Below are positions 53,495-61,859 of a stretch of DNA of 64,000 nt, piece by piece. The first letter of the stretch is position 1, and each line of letters begins with the position of its first letter. The stretch is from Streptomyces venezuelae. Its GTDB lineage: Bacteria; Actinomycetota; Actinomycetes; Streptomycetales; Streptomycetaceae. The position numbers and the translations under genes are program-made. The DNA lies in NCBI RefSeq assembly GCF_008642275.1, contig NZ_CP029189.1, positions 2,402,001-2,466,000 of the forward strand, written 5' to 3'. The notes under the pieces were generated by a model. It worked only from the letters and a program-made list of their open reading frames with translations, made no database searches and was not told the DNA's origin.

Positions 53495-54943
53495 ATGATC
53501 GAGCCGAGTCCCCGGCAGCGCATGCTCGTCCTCGCGATCTGCTGCATGAGCCTGCTGATCGTCAGTCTCGACAACACCGTGCTCAACGTCGCCCTGCCCT
53601 CGATGCGCCGTGACCTGGACGCCTCGGTCTCGGGGCTGCAGTGGAGCATCGACGCCTACACCCTCGTGCTGGCCTCGCTGCTGATGCTCGCGGGCTCCAC
53701 GGCCGACCGGATCGGGCGCCGGAAGGTGTTCGTGGCCGGTCTGGTGGCCTTCACCGGCGGTTCGCTGCTCTGCTCGCTCGCCCCCAGCCTCGACTGGCTC
53801 ATCGTCTTCCGGATGGTGCAGGCGGTGGGCGGCGCCATGCTCAACCCGGTGGCGATGTCGATCATCACCAACACCTTCACCGACCCCGCCGAGCGGGCCC
53901 GGGCCATCGGCGTGTGGGGGGCGGTCGGGGGCGTCTCCATGGCGGCGGGGCCGCTGATCGGCGGGGTGCTGGTGGACTCCGTGGGCTGGCGCTCGATCTT
54001 CCTGATCAACCTGCCGATCGGTCTGGCGGCGTTCGTGCTGACCCTGAGGCACATCACCGAGTCCCGGGCGGCACGGCCGCGCCGTCCGGACCCGCTGGGG
54101 CAGGTGCTGGTCATCGCCCTGCTGGGCAGTCTGACGTACGGGATCATCGAGGCGCCCGCGGCGGGCTGGCGCTCGCCGCTGATCATGGGGTGTGCGGTGG
54201 TGGCCGTCGCCGCGTTCCTGGGGCTGCTGATCCACGAGCCCCGCTGCAAGGAGCCGCTGATCGATCTCCGGTTCTTCCGGAGCGCGCCCTTCAGCGGGTC
54301 GACCGTGATCGCGATCAGCGCCTTCGCGGGGCTGGCCGGCTTCCTCTTCCTGAACACCCTGTACCTCCAGGACGTACGGGGGCTCAGCGCCCTGCACGCC
54401 GGGCTGTACATGCTGCCGATGGCCGGCCTGACCGTGCTGTTCGCACCGCTGGCCGGGCGGCTGGTGGGCAGTCGGGGGCCGCGGATCTGCCTGCTGATCG
54501 CGGGGGTGTCGATGGCGGCGAGCGGGCTGCTGTTCGCCCTGTTCGAGGCCGAGACGTCCAACCCGCTCCTGTTCACCGGCTACATGCTCTTCGGGCTCGG
54601 TTTCGGCATGGTGAACGCGCCGATCACCAATACGGCGGTGTCCGGGATGCCGCGCTCCCAGGCCGGCGTCGCTGCCGCCATCGCCTCCACCAGCCGGCAG
54701 ACCGGCGGAACCCTGGGGGTGGCGGTGATCGGCTCGGTGCTGGCGGCCGGGCTGGCGAACGGCTCGGACTTCTCCGGGGCGGCCCAGCCGGCCTGGTGGA
54801 TCATCACGGTCTGCGGGCTGCTGGTCCTGGTCGTGGGCGCGGCGACGAGCGGCGCATGGGCCCGCGGGACGGCGGAACGGACCGCCCGCACCCTGGAGGA
54901 CGCGGTCGGCGCCGCTGCCGTGACGGGCTCCCCGCGGGCCTGA
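53495..54943 (+). CDS. MFS multidrug exporter (DHA2, EmrB/QacA type)
   Basis: A 482-residue protein with about 14 hydrophobic helices, as in the 14-TMS DHA2 group. LDNTVLNVALPSMRRDL in helix 1 is the DHA2 motif D1, GSTADRIGRRKVFVAG is motif A, and AVGGVSMAAGPLIGGVLVDSVGWRSIFLINLP is motif C with the W-R-x-I-F-x-I-N-x-P end. Likely a proton-driven drug exporter. The convergent MarR-type gene begins its stop 18 bp later; MarR proteins often control such pumps. Confidence 0.93.
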   Translation: MIEPSPRQRMLVLAICCMSLLIVSLDNTVLNVALPSMRRDLDASVSGLQWSIDAYTLVLASLLMLAGSTADRIGRRKVFVAGLVAFTGGSLLCSLAPSLDWLIVFRMVQAVGGAMLNPVAMSIITNTFTDPAERARAIGVWGAVGGVSMAAGPLIGGVLVDSVGWRSIFLINLPIGLAAFVLTLRHITESRAARPRRPDPLGQVLVIALLGSLTYGIIEAPAAGWRSPLIMGCAVVAVAAFLGLLIHEPRCKEPLIDLRFFRSAPFSGSTVIAISAFAGLAGFLFLNTLYLQDVRGLSALHAGLYMLPMAGLTVLFAPLAGRLVGSRGPRICLLIAGVSMAASGLLFALFEAETSNPLLFTGYMLFGLGFGMVNAPITNTAVSGMPRSQAGVAAAIASTSRQTGGTLGVAVIGSVLAAGLANGSDFSGAAQPAWWIITVCGLLVLVVGAATSGAWARGTAERTARTLEDAVGAAAVTGSPRA

Positions 54944-54961
54944 GGATCCTGCGCCGGGCGG

Positions 54962-55417
54962 CTACTCGCCGCAGTCGAAGTCCTCGGCCGAGGTGTTGAC
55001 CCGGTCGAGGAGGCCGCGCAGGAGCTCGCGCTCGGCGGCCGACAGGCCCGCGAAAATGCCGCTCTCGACCTCGTCGAGGGCGGTGTTCGTCTTGTGGAGG
55101 GCCGCTCCCCCGGCTTCGGTGATGGCCACGTTGTGACGGCGGCGGTCGGCCGGGTCACGGCGGCGTTCGGCCAGGCCCTCGCCCTCCAGGTCGTTCAGGA
55201 TCCCGACGAGCACGCTCGGGTCCACCTCCAGCCGCTCGGCGAGCGCCCGCTGGCTGATGGGGCCGCCCTCCAGGTGCATCAGCGTCATCGCGTGCCGGGG
55301 GGTGAGTCCGGCCGCGCCGAGCGCGCGCCTCATCCGCGTCTGGGTGACCGATCCGTGCCAGGCCAGCAGCAGGCCCAGCCGCTGCGGAGGGTGCGGTCCG
55401 TCCTGATCTGCCGTCAT
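54962..55417 (-). CDS. MarR-family transcriptional regulator
   Basis: A 151-residue protein; ATG 55417 is preferred over the in-frame ATG at 55426. The winged helix is MTLMHLEGGPISQRALAERLEVDPSVLVGILNDLEGEG, then the wing RRRDPADRRRHNVAITEAG. It ends in an acidic segment with one Cys (AEDFDCGE). It lies convergent to the MFS pump and divergent from the DoxX-family gene (91-bp gap), so it could regulate either one. Confidence 0.92.
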   Translation of the reverse strand: MTADQDGPHPPQRLGLLLAWHGSVTQTRMRRALGAAGLTPRHAMTLMHLEGGPISQRALAERLEVDPSVLVGILNDLEGEGLAERRRDPADRRRHNVAITEAGGAALHKTNTALDEVESGIFAGLSAAERELLRGLLDRVNTSAEDFDCGE

Positions 55418-55508
55418 GGTCCACATCGTAGCAACCGGGAAATGATTGCGTTCGGCATATCGTTGATGCTATTCAATGGTTTCACATCACCGACCGTTGG
55501 AGTCCCTC

Positions 55509-55853
55509 ATGTTCATCGCCTATGCCGTCGTCGGCGTCCTGCTCGCCCTCGTCCTCACCGCATCCGCCACCTTCACCCTCCAGCGCAACGACCAGGTCGT
55601 GGCGAGCATGCAGAAGGTCCGGGTCCCGGACTCGTGGCTGCCGCGCCTCGCCACGCTCAAGGCCGCGGGTGCGATCGGCCTGGTGGCCGGCCTGTGGGTG
55701 ACTCCACTCGGCGTGGCCGCGGCGGCCGGCGTGACCCTCTACTTCACCGGCGCGGTCATCAGCCACCTCCGGGTCGGGGACTACGAGCTGGCGCCGGCGG
55801 CCGTCTTGACCCTGGTCGCCGCGGCCGCCCTGACGCTGCGGATCCTCGCCTGA
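55509..55853 (+). CDS. DoxX-family small membrane protein
   Basis: A 114-residue protein from ATG 55509, with GGAG 8 bases before it. Four hydrophobic helices: 1-20 (IAYAVVGVLLALVLTASATF), about 52-70, 72-92 and 97-114. The pattern SMQKVRVPDSWLPRLATLKAAGAIGLVAGL is typical of DoxX-like proteins found next to regulators in Streptomyces. Members take part in thiol/oxidant responses in some bacteria. Function here unknown. Confidence 0.85.
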   Translation: MFIAYAVVGVLLALVLTASATFTLQRNDQVVASMQKVRVPDSWLPRLATLKAAGAIGLVAGLWVTPLGVAAAAGVTLYFTGAVISHLRVGDYELAPAAVLTLVAAAALTLRILA

Positions 55854-55857
55854 CACT

Positions 55858-55891
55858 GACGAGTGACAGATATTGAAATCTGTCACTCGTC
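55858..55891. promoter_or_regulatory. 34-bp perfect dyad before the aldo/keto reductase gene
   Basis: GACGAGTGACAGAT (55858-55871) and ATCTGTCACTCGTC (55878-55891) are perfect 14-bp arms with a 6-base AT-rich spacer, ending 16 bp before the ATG at 55908. Length and symmetry suit a TetR-type operator, and the TetR gene is two genes downstream. The position after the DoxX stop (55853) also allows a terminator role, but there is no U-run. An operator is preferred because the AT-rich centre is promoter-like. Confidence 0.6.
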
Positions 55892-55907
55892 ATGCCATTC
55901 TCATTGC

Positions 55908-56966
55908 ATGACGAAGAACGAGATCACCCCCACGACCGCCGGCCTCCGCACCCTCGGCAGCACCGGCCCCACCGTCTTCCCGCTGGGGCTGGGCTGCATG
56001 GGAATGTCCGCCCTCTACGGGGAGGCGGACCGCGCCGAGTCCATCGCGACCATCCACGCCTACCTGGACGCCGCCCCCGACGGCACGCAGACACTGCTGG
56101 ACACCGGCGACTTCTACGGCATGGGGCACAACGAACTGCTGATCAACGAGGCCCTGCGCACGGCGCCCGCCGGGGCCCGCTCGCGGGCGCTGACCAGCGT
56201 CAAGTTCGGCGCGCTGCGTACGGTCGAGGGCGGCTTCGCCGGTTACGACGGCCGGCCGGAGGCCGTCAGGAACTTCCTGGCCTACTCCCTCCAGCGGCTC
56301 GGCCGGGACCACATCGACATCTACCGGATCGCGCGGGTGGACCCGGACGTCCCGATCGAGGAGACCGTCGGGGCCATCGCCGAGGCGGTCGAGGCCGGGC
56401 ACGTGCGCCACATCGGCCTCTCGGAGGTCGGCGCGGACACCCTGCGCAGGGCCGCCGCCGTGGCCCCGATCTCCGACCTCCAGATCGAGTACTCGCTGAT
56501 CTCCCGCGGCATCGAGGCCGAGATCCTGCCGGCCGCCCGCGAGCTCGGCATAGGGATCACGGCGTACGGGGTGCTGTCCCGCGGCCTGATCAGCGGCCAC
56601 TTCACCCGCGACCGCGCACTGGCCCCCGGCGACTTCCGCGGCATGAGCCCCCGCTTCCAGGGCGACAACCTCGACCGGAACCTCGACCTGGTGGAGGCGC
56701 TGCGCAAGGTGGCCGAGGCCAAGGGCGTGAGCGTCGCCCAGACCGCGATTGCCTGGGTGCTCGCACAGGGGCCGCGGCACGGGGTCGACATCGTGCCGCT
56801 GGTGGGCGCCCGGCGCCGAGACCGTCTCGCCGAGGCACTGGGTGCCATGGACATCTCCCTGGACGCCGCCGACCTGGCCGCCGTCGAGGAGGCCGTCCCG
56901 GCGGGCGCCGCGGCCGGTGAGCGGTATCCGGCGGCCCAGATGGCCCACCTCGACAGTGAGCACTGA
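55908..56966 (+). CDS. Aldo/keto reductase, subfamily lacking the tetrad His
   Basis: A 352-residue protein from ATG 55908. Landmarks of the family are LGLGCMGMSALYG, LLDTGDFYGMGHNE (Asp and Tyr of the tetrad) and TSVKFGALR (Lys). The site usually reading 'HRVD' is DIYRIARVDPDVP, so the fourth tetrad residue is Ala. I recall the same change in related Streptomyces proteins, so it is a subfamily trait. Remaining motifs (LSEVGADTLRRA, QIEYSLISRGIE, GITAYGVLSRGLISG) are normal. It would reduce carbonyls with NADPH, perhaps slowly. It is preceded by a 34-bp dyad and followed by a TetR gene. Confidence 0.93.
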   Translation: MTKNEITPTTAGLRTLGSTGPTVFPLGLGCMGMSALYGEADRAESIATIHAYLDAAPDGTQTLLDTGDFYGMGHNELLINEALRTAPAGARSRALTSVKFGALRTVEGGFAGYDGRPEAVRNFLAYSLQRLGRDHIDIYRIARVDPDVPIEETVGAIAEAVEAGHVRHIGLSEVGADTLRRAAAVAPISDLQIEYSLISRGIEAEILPAARELGIGITAYGVLSRGLISGHFTRDRALAPGDFRGMSPRFQGDNLDRNLDLVEALRKVAEAKGVSVAQTAIAWVLAQGPRHGVDIVPLVGARRRDRLAEALGAMDISLDAADLAAVEEAVPAGAAAGERYPAAQMAHLDSEH

Positions 56967-56987
56967 GCTGACGGTACGGTCGTACCC

Positions 56988-57581
56988 ATGCCCCCCGCTG
57001 CTGCCGAGCCCCTGACTCCCGAGCGCATCCTCGCGACCACCGAGGAGGTGCTGCGCCGCTTCGGCCCCACCAAGGCGACCGTCGTGGACGTGGCCCGCGC
57101 CCTGGGCGTCAGCCACGGCAGCGTCTACCGGCACTTCCCGTCCAAGGCAGCGCTGCGCGAGGCCGTGACGGACCGCTGGCTCGCCAGGAGCGTGGTCATG
57201 CTGGAGGAGATCACCTCGGCCCCCACCGGCAGCGCCCCCTCCAAGCTGGAGTCATGGCTGGAGGCCCTCTTCGAGGCCAAGCGCCACAAGGCGGGCGACG
57301 ACCCGGAACTGTTCGCCACCTACACCGTGCTGCTCGCCGAGAACAGCGGCGTGGTGGACGCGCATCTGACCGAGCTGATCGACCAGCTGGGCCGGATCAT
57401 CTCCGAGGGCGTCGCGGCGGGCTCGCTCGCCGCCGCCGACGTGCCGGCGGCCGCCCGCGCGGTCTTCGACGCCACCGGCCGCTTCCATGACCCGCAGTAC
57501 GCGGCCGACTGGCTCTCGCCGACGATCATCACCGAGTTCGAGGCGGTCACCGCCCTCGTGATCCGGGGCCTGCGCGCCTGA
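56988..57581 (+). CDS. TetR-family transcriptional regulator
   Basis: A 197-residue protein from ATG 56988, 22 bp after the reductase stop. The TetR helix-turn-helix is RILATTEEVLRRFGPTKATVVDVARALGVSHGSVYRHFPSKAALREAV (shown by its first and last parts; recognition helix VSHGSVYRHF). The remaining 130 residues are the ligand domain. It probably represses itself and the reductase through the dyad at 55858-55891, since the two genes form an operon. Confidence 0.92.
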   Translation: MPPAAAEPLTPERILATTEEVLRRFGPTKATVVDVARALGVSHGSVYRHFPSKAALREAVTDRWLARSVVMLEEITSAPTGSAPSKLESWLEALFEAKRHKAGDDPELFATYTVLLAENSGVVDAHLTELIDQLGRIISEGVAAGSLAAADVPAAARAVFDATGRFHDPQYAADWLSPTIITEFEAVTALVIRGLRA

Positions 57582-57722
57582 CGCGGGACCGCCGGCAGCA
57601 CCCGGAATCAGCCAGTCCGGACAACTTGATGATCATTTTGTGCGCCTTCGGGTTGTTCGCGTCCCGTCAAAGTCCGTACGGTCCCCCTACCGCACGTCAT
57701 CAGGTACGGCTCAGGGGGAACT

Positions 57723-58439
57723 TTGTCCACTCCGGCAACTCAAGTCACACAACCGGGACCGCCGAAGCGCTCGGGCATCGCCACCGCCCTCGGCTGGATC
57801 CGGACCATCGGGCTCAACGTGATCGCACCGATCATCACGTACAACCTGCTCACCAAGGACCACGGCTGGAGCGAGTTCTCCGCGCTGCTGCTCAGCAGCG
57901 CCTGGGCCGTGCTCGACAGCGCCATCAGCGTGGCCTGGCGGCGCAAGGTCGACGAGTTCGCCGTCGTCACCATGGTGTTCCTGGTGATCACGGCCGTCGT
58001 CTCGCTCGTCGGCGCACACTCGGCCCGCGCCCTGCTCGTCAAGGACTCGGGGGTCACCGGGCTGTTCGGGCTGCTCTGCCTGGCAACGCTGCTCGCGCCG
58101 CGCCCGCTGATGTTCTACTTCGGCCGCAAGTTCGCCACCGACGGCACCCCGGCGAGCACCGCGTGGTGGAACGGCCTGTGGCAGTACGAGGGCTTCCGCA
58201 CCACCATGAACCGGATGACGCTGGTGTGGGGCCTCACCTACGTCGCCGAGGCCCTCGTCCGCCTGGCCCTCGCCTACATGCTGCCCACCAAGACCATGGT
58301 GGTGGTCAGCCCGATCATGATCTACGGGGTGCTCGCCGCACTCGGTGTGTGGACCGCCATGTACGGGAAGCGGTCCCAGGCCGAGGGGGAGCGCCGCGCG
58401 GCCGAGGACGCGGCCCGGGCGGCGGCAGCGGCTTCCTGA
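57723..58439 (+). CDS. VC0807-family membrane protein
   Basis: A 238-residue protein with a TTG start at 57723 and AGGGGGA before it. Six membrane segments are visible: NVIAPIITYNLLTKDHGWS, ALLLSSAWAVLDSAISV, VTMVFLVITAVVSLVGA, then LFGLLCLATLLA, TLVWGLTYVAEALVRLA and VSPIMIYGVLAALGVWT. The internal RRKVDEFA motif and the early Asn-Pro-free helices resemble the VC0807 (DUF3159-like) group in Streptomyces. The C-terminus is charged and Ala-rich. Function unknown. It ends at a 21-bp stem terminator. Confidence 0.78.
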   Translation: MSTPATQVTQPGPPKRSGIATALGWIRTIGLNVIAPIITYNLLTKDHGWSEFSALLLSSAWAVLDSAISVAWRRKVDEFAVVTMVFLVITAVVSLVGAHSARALLVKDSGVTGLFGLLCLATLLAPRPLMFYFGRKFATDGTPASTAWWNGLWQYEGFRTTMNRMTLVWGLTYVAEALVRLALAYMLPTKTMVVVSPIMIYGVLAALGVWTAMYGKRSQAEGERRAAEDAARAAAAAS

Positions 58440-58458
58440 TCCGGCCCCACCCCGCGAA

Positions 58459-58505
58459 AAGACCGGTGGCCCGGTGCGCACACAGCGCACCGGGCCACCG
58501 GTCTT
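58459..58505. terminator. 21-bp perfect bidirectional terminator
   Basis: AAGACCGGTGGCCCGGTGCGC (58459-58479) pairs perfectly with 58485-58505 around ACACA. AA at one side and TT at the other fit both the membrane-protein transcript and glyS, whose stop is at 58519. It is the longest perfect stem in the window. Confidence 0.93.
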
Positions 58506-58518
58506 CGTACGGCAGGAC

Positions 58519-59901
58519 CTAGCAGCCGAGCAGACGGCTGCCGAGGTAGGCCTGGATCTGGTCCAGGGAGACGCGCTCCTGCTTCATCGTGTCGCGCTCG
58601 CGCACGGTCACCGCGTTGTCGTCCAGGGTGTCGAAGTCGACGGTGACGCAGAACGGCGTACCGATCTCGTCCTGGCGGCGGTAGCGGCGGCCGATGGCGC
58701 CCGCGTCGTCGAACTCGATGTTCCAGTTCTTGCGCAGGTCGGCGGCGAGGCCCTTGGCCTTCGGCGACAGCTGCGCGTTGCGGGACAGCGGCAGGACGGC
58801 GACCTTGATCGGGGCCAGGCGCGGGTCGAGGCGCATCACGGTGCGCTTCTCCATGACGCCCTTGGCGTTCGGGGCCTCGTCCTCGTTGTACGCGTCGAGC
58901 ATGAAGGCGAGCATGGCGCGGTTCACACCGGCCGCCGGCTCGATGACGTACGGGGTGTAGCGCTCGCCCGTCTCCTGGTCGTGGTAGGTGAGGTTCGCAC
59001 CCGAGGCGGCGGAGTGGGCCTTGAGGTCGTAGTCGGTGCGGTTGGCGACGCCTTCGAGCTCGGAGAACTCGTTGCCACCGAAGTTGAAGCGGTACTCGAT
59101 GTCGGCGGTGCGCTTCGAGTAGTGGGACAGCTTCTCCTTCGGGTGGTCGTACCAGCGGATGTTCTCCTCGCGGATGCCGAGGTCGCGGTACCAGTTCCAC
59201 CGCTCCTGCATCCAGTACTCCTGCCACTGCTCGTCCTCGCCCGGCTTGACGAAGAACTCCATCTCCATCTGCTCGAACTCGCGGGTGCGGAAGATGAAGT
59301 TGCCCGGCGTGATCTCGTTGCGGAAGGACTTGCCCATCTGCGCGATGCCGAAGGGCGGCTTCTTGCGCGAAGTGGTCTGCACCACGGCGAAGTTGGTGAA
59401 GATGCCCTGGGCGGTCTCGGGGCGCAGGTAGGCCTTCGAGCCGGTGTCCTGGGTCGGGCCGAGGTGGGTCTCCAGCATGCCGGAGAACTGCTTGGGCTCG
59501 GTGAACTGGCCCTTCACACCGCAGTTGGGGCAGTTGATGTCGGCAAGACCGTTGGCGGGCATACGGCCGTGCTTGGCCTCGTACGCCTCCTCAAGGTGGT
59601 CCGCGCGGTGACGCTTGTGGCAGGAGGTGCACTCGGTCAGCGGGTCCGAGAAGGTGGCGACGTGGCCGGAGGCAACCCAGACCTCGGGAGCCAGGATCAC
59701 GGAGGAGTCGATACCGACGATGTCCTCACGCCCGGTGACCATCGCCTTCCACCACTGGCGCTTGATGTTCTCCTTGAGCTCGACACCGAGCGGGCCGTAG
59801 TCCCAGGCGGCCTTGGAGCCACCGTAGATCTCACTGCACGGGAAAACGAAGCCACGGCGCTTGCTCAGGCTGACGATGGTTTCGATCTTGTCGGCGGCCA
59901 C
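58519..59901 (-). CDS. glyS: Glycyl-tRNA synthetase (single-chain, class II)
   Basis: A 460-residue alpha2-type enzyme. [24 protein letters not shown] is the signature start. Two zinc knuckles, CTSCHKRH and CPNCGVKG, sit at residues 95-150. Motif 2 is [23 protein letters not shown], and motif 3 is [18 protein letters not shown]. The C-terminal anticodon domain ends LGSRLLGC. It charges tRNA-Gly. It is divergent from the zinc uptake operon at 60057. A link is natural because the enzyme needs zinc, but a shared promoter is not implied. Confidence 0.97.
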   Translation of the reverse strand: MAADKIETIVSLSKRRGFVFPCSEIYGGSKAAWDYGPLGVELKENIKRQWWKAMVTGREDIVGIDSSVILAPEVWVASGHVATFSDPLTECTSCHKRHRADHLEEAYEAKHGRMPANGLADINCPNCGVKGQFTEPKQFSGMLETHLGPTQDTGSKAYLRPETAQGIFTNFAVVQTTSRKKPPFGIAQMGKSFRNEITPGNFIFRTREFEQMEMEFFVKPGEDEQWQEYWMQERWNWYRDLGIREENIRWYDHPKEKLSHYSKRTADIEYRFNFGGNEFSELEGVANRTDYDLKAHSAASGANLTYHDQETGERYTPYVIEPAAGVNRAMLAFMLDAYNEDEAPNAKGVMEKRTVMRLDPRLAPIKVAVLPLSRNAQLSPKAKGLAADLRKNWNIEFDDAGAIGRRYRRQDEIGTPFCVTVDFDTLDDNAVTVRERDTMKQERVSLDQIQAYLGSRLLGC

Positions 59902-60019
59902 GGTGCTCTCTTCATTACGAGGACGAACGGCGAAGTCTTTAGGTTACCGGCGCCCGCACCCCCCCTTTCAAATCGGTTCCCCTTCCAGGCCGGCCCGCCC
60001 GGGCCTCCCACCTGGGTTT

Positions 60020-60048
60020 TTGACAATCGTTTCCATCTTTGATGAAAA
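60020..60048 (+). promoter_or_regulatory. Predicted znuA promoter, likely leaderless
   Basis: TTGACA (60020-60025), a 17-bp gap, then TGAAAA (60043-60048). Transcription would start at about 60055-60057, on the ATG chosen for znuA, so the mRNA may be leaderless. This also explains the missing ribosome site. The -10 is weak by consensus. Confidence 0.5.
60021..60035. promoter_or_regulatory. Zur box 1
   Basis: TGACAAT-C-GTTTCCA, a 7-1-7 dyad of the Streptomyces Zur type (TGnnAAT-n-ATTnnCA-like), overlapping the -35 element. Zn-Zur bound here would block RNA polymerase. Confidence 0.75.
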
Positions 60049-60057
60049 TGGATGTCA
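60043..60057. promoter_or_regulatory. Zur box 2
   Basis: TGAAAAT-G-GATGTCA, a second 7-1-7 dyad, centred 22 bp (about two helical turns) from box 1, and covering the -10 and the start point. Two boxes would allow cooperative binding of Zur dimers. Confidence 0.6.
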
Positions 60058-61037
60058 TGAACGTACGACGCCTCATACCCACCGCCGCCCTCGCCGGAGC
60101 CGTCGCCCTCGGCGCCACGGCCCTGACCGCCTGCTCCGGAGCCGCTGCCGGTACCGGCGGCGACAAGGACGGCAAGGTCGGCGTGACGGCGGCGTTCTAC
60201 CCCCTGCAGTTCCTCGCCGAGCAGATCGGCAAGGAGCACGTGAAGGTCGACGGCCTGACCAAGCCCGGCGTCGAACCGCACGACCTGGAGATCACCCCGA
60301 AGCAGACCGGGCAGCTCGGCGAGGCCGACGTGGTCCTCTACCTCAAGAGCCTGCAGCCCGCCGTCGACAAGGCCGTCGCCCAGTCCGGCGTGAAGAACGT
60401 CGTCGACGCGGCGACCCTCACCGAGCTGGAGGTCCACGGCTCCGCAGGCCACGACCACGGCGCCGAGGAGGGCCACGCCGAGGGCGAGGGCCACGACCAC
60501 GACCACGGCGAGGGCGGCAAGGACCCGCACGTCTGGCTCGACCCGGTCAAGTACGCGGAGATCGCCAAGGGCGTCGGCGCCGCCCTGGAGAAGGCCGACC
60601 CCGGCCACGCCGCGGACTACCGGAAGAACACCGACGAGCTCGTCGGCAAACTGACCGCGCTGGACACCGAGTTCAAGGACGGCCTGAAGAACACGGCCTC
60701 CAGGACCTTCATCACCACCCACTCCGCCTTCGGCTACCTCGCCGAGCGCTACGGCCTCGACCAGGAGGGCATCTCCGGCGTCGACCCCGAGTCCGAGCCG
60801 AGCCCGGCCCGGATGAAGGATCTTCAGGCCGTCGCGAAGAAGGACAATGTCACCACCGTGTTCTTCGAGACCCTGGCCAGCGACAAGACGGCCAGGACCC
60901 TCGCGACGGACACCGGCCTGCGGACCGATGTCCTGGACCCGCTCGAAGGAATCACCGACGCCTCCCAGGGCGCTGACTACTTCGAGGTCATGCGGTCCAA
61001 CCTGAAGAACCTCCAGAAGGCGCTCGGAGCCAAGTAG
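60057..61037 (+). CDS. znuA: Zinc ABC transporter, substrate-binding lipoprotein
   Basis: A 326-residue protein. Starts at 60039 (TTG), 60042, 60048 and 60057 are all in frame; 60057 is favoured by the promoter spacing. The signal peptide ends in the lipobox LTAC (Cys near residue 25). The binding protein domain includes KPGVEPHDLEITPKQ (first His) and the His-rich loop (HGSAGHDHGAEEGHAEG and onward to DHDHGEGGKDPHVWLDP), then TTHSAFGYLAERYG, and ends VFFETLASDK (last ligand). It catches Zn(II) at the outer face of the membrane. The operon is znuA-znuC-znuB-zur. Confidence 0.95.
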   Translation: MNVRRLIPTAALAGAVALGATALTACSGAAAGTGGDKDGKVGVTAAFYPLQFLAEQIGKEHVKVDGLTKPGVEPHDLEITPKQTGQLGEADVVLYLKSLQPAVDKAVAQSGVKNVVDAATLTELEVHGSAGHDHGAEEGHAEGEGHDHDHGEGGKDPHVWLDPVKYAEIAKGVGAALEKADPGHAADYRKNTDELVGKLTALDTEFKDGLKNTASRTFITTHSAFGYLAERYGLDQEGISGVDPESEPSPARMKDLQAVAKKDNVTTVFFETLASDKTARTLATDTGLRTDVLDPLEGITDASQGADYFEVMRSNLKNLQKALGAK

Positions 61038-61859
61038 ATGACAGCAGCAACGGAGGCGCGAGCCATGCAGTCCACGCCCGGACCGGCAGCTGACCAGCCG
61101 CCCGTCATATCCCTGCGCGGGGCCACGGCCTCGCTCGGCTCGCGCCCCGTGCTGCGCGGGATCGACCTCACCGTCCACCGCGGTGAGGTGGTAGCGCTGC
61201 TCGGCGCCAACGGCTCCGGCAAGTCCACGGCCGTCCGCGCCGTGGTCGGCCAGGTCCCGCTGTCCGACGGAACCCTCAGCCTCTTCGGCACCGAGTTCAA
61301 GCGCTTCCGCGACTGGTCGCGCATCGGGTACGTCCCCCAGCGCACCACCGCCGCCGGCGGCGTCCCGGCCACCGTCCGCGAGGTCGTCTCCTCCGGCCGG
61401 CTCGCCCGCTCCCGCTTCGGACTCCTGCGCAAGGCAGACAGGGACGCCATCGAGCACGCCCTGGCCCTCGTCGACATGGACTCCTACGCCGACGCCTCGG
61501 TGGACGCCCTCTCCGGCGGCCAGCACCAGCGCGTGCTCATAGCCCGGGCGCTCTCCGTCGAACCCGAGCTGCTGATCATGGACGAGCCGATGGCGGGGGT
61601 GGACCTCGCCAACCAGGAGGTCCTGGCGAACGCCCTGCGCGCGCAGGTCGCCGCCGGCTCCACCGTCCTGCTCGTGCTGCACGAGCTGGGCCCGCTCGAA
61701 CCCCTGATCGACCGCGCCGTCGTCCTGCGCGACGGCTGCGTCGTCCACGACGGCCCGCCCCCGGAGGCCGTGGGGCAGCACGCCCTGCCCGGCCACGACC
61801 ACGTACACCCCCACGCGGCGCACGACGCCGGGGCCCTGCGGACGGGACTGCTGAGCTGA
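61038..61859 (+). CDS. znuC: Zinc ABC transporter, ATP-binding subunit
   Basis: A 273-residue protein. ATG 61038 adjoins the znuA stop; ATG 61065 is an alternative start with a GAGG before it. Walker A is LLGANGSGKST, the signature DALSGGQHQRV, Walker B ELLIMDEPMAGVD, and the switch His is in LVLHELG. The tail is His-rich (GHDHVHPHAAHD), an unusual metal-sensing or storage touch for an ATPase. It powers zinc import with ZnuB. Confidence 0.95.
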   Translation: MTAATEARAMQSTPGPAADQPPVISLRGATASLGSRPVLRGIDLTVHRGEVVALLGANGSGKSTAVRAVVGQVPLSDGTLSLFGTEFKRFRDWSRIGYVPQRTTAAGGVPATVREVVSSGRLARSRFGLLRKADRDAIEHALALVDMDSYADASVDALSGGQHQRVLIARALSVEPELLIMDEPMAGVDLANQEVLANALRAQVAAGSTVLLVLHELGPLEPLIDRAVVLRDGCVVHDGPPPEAVGQHALPGHDHVHPHAAHDAGALRTGLLS

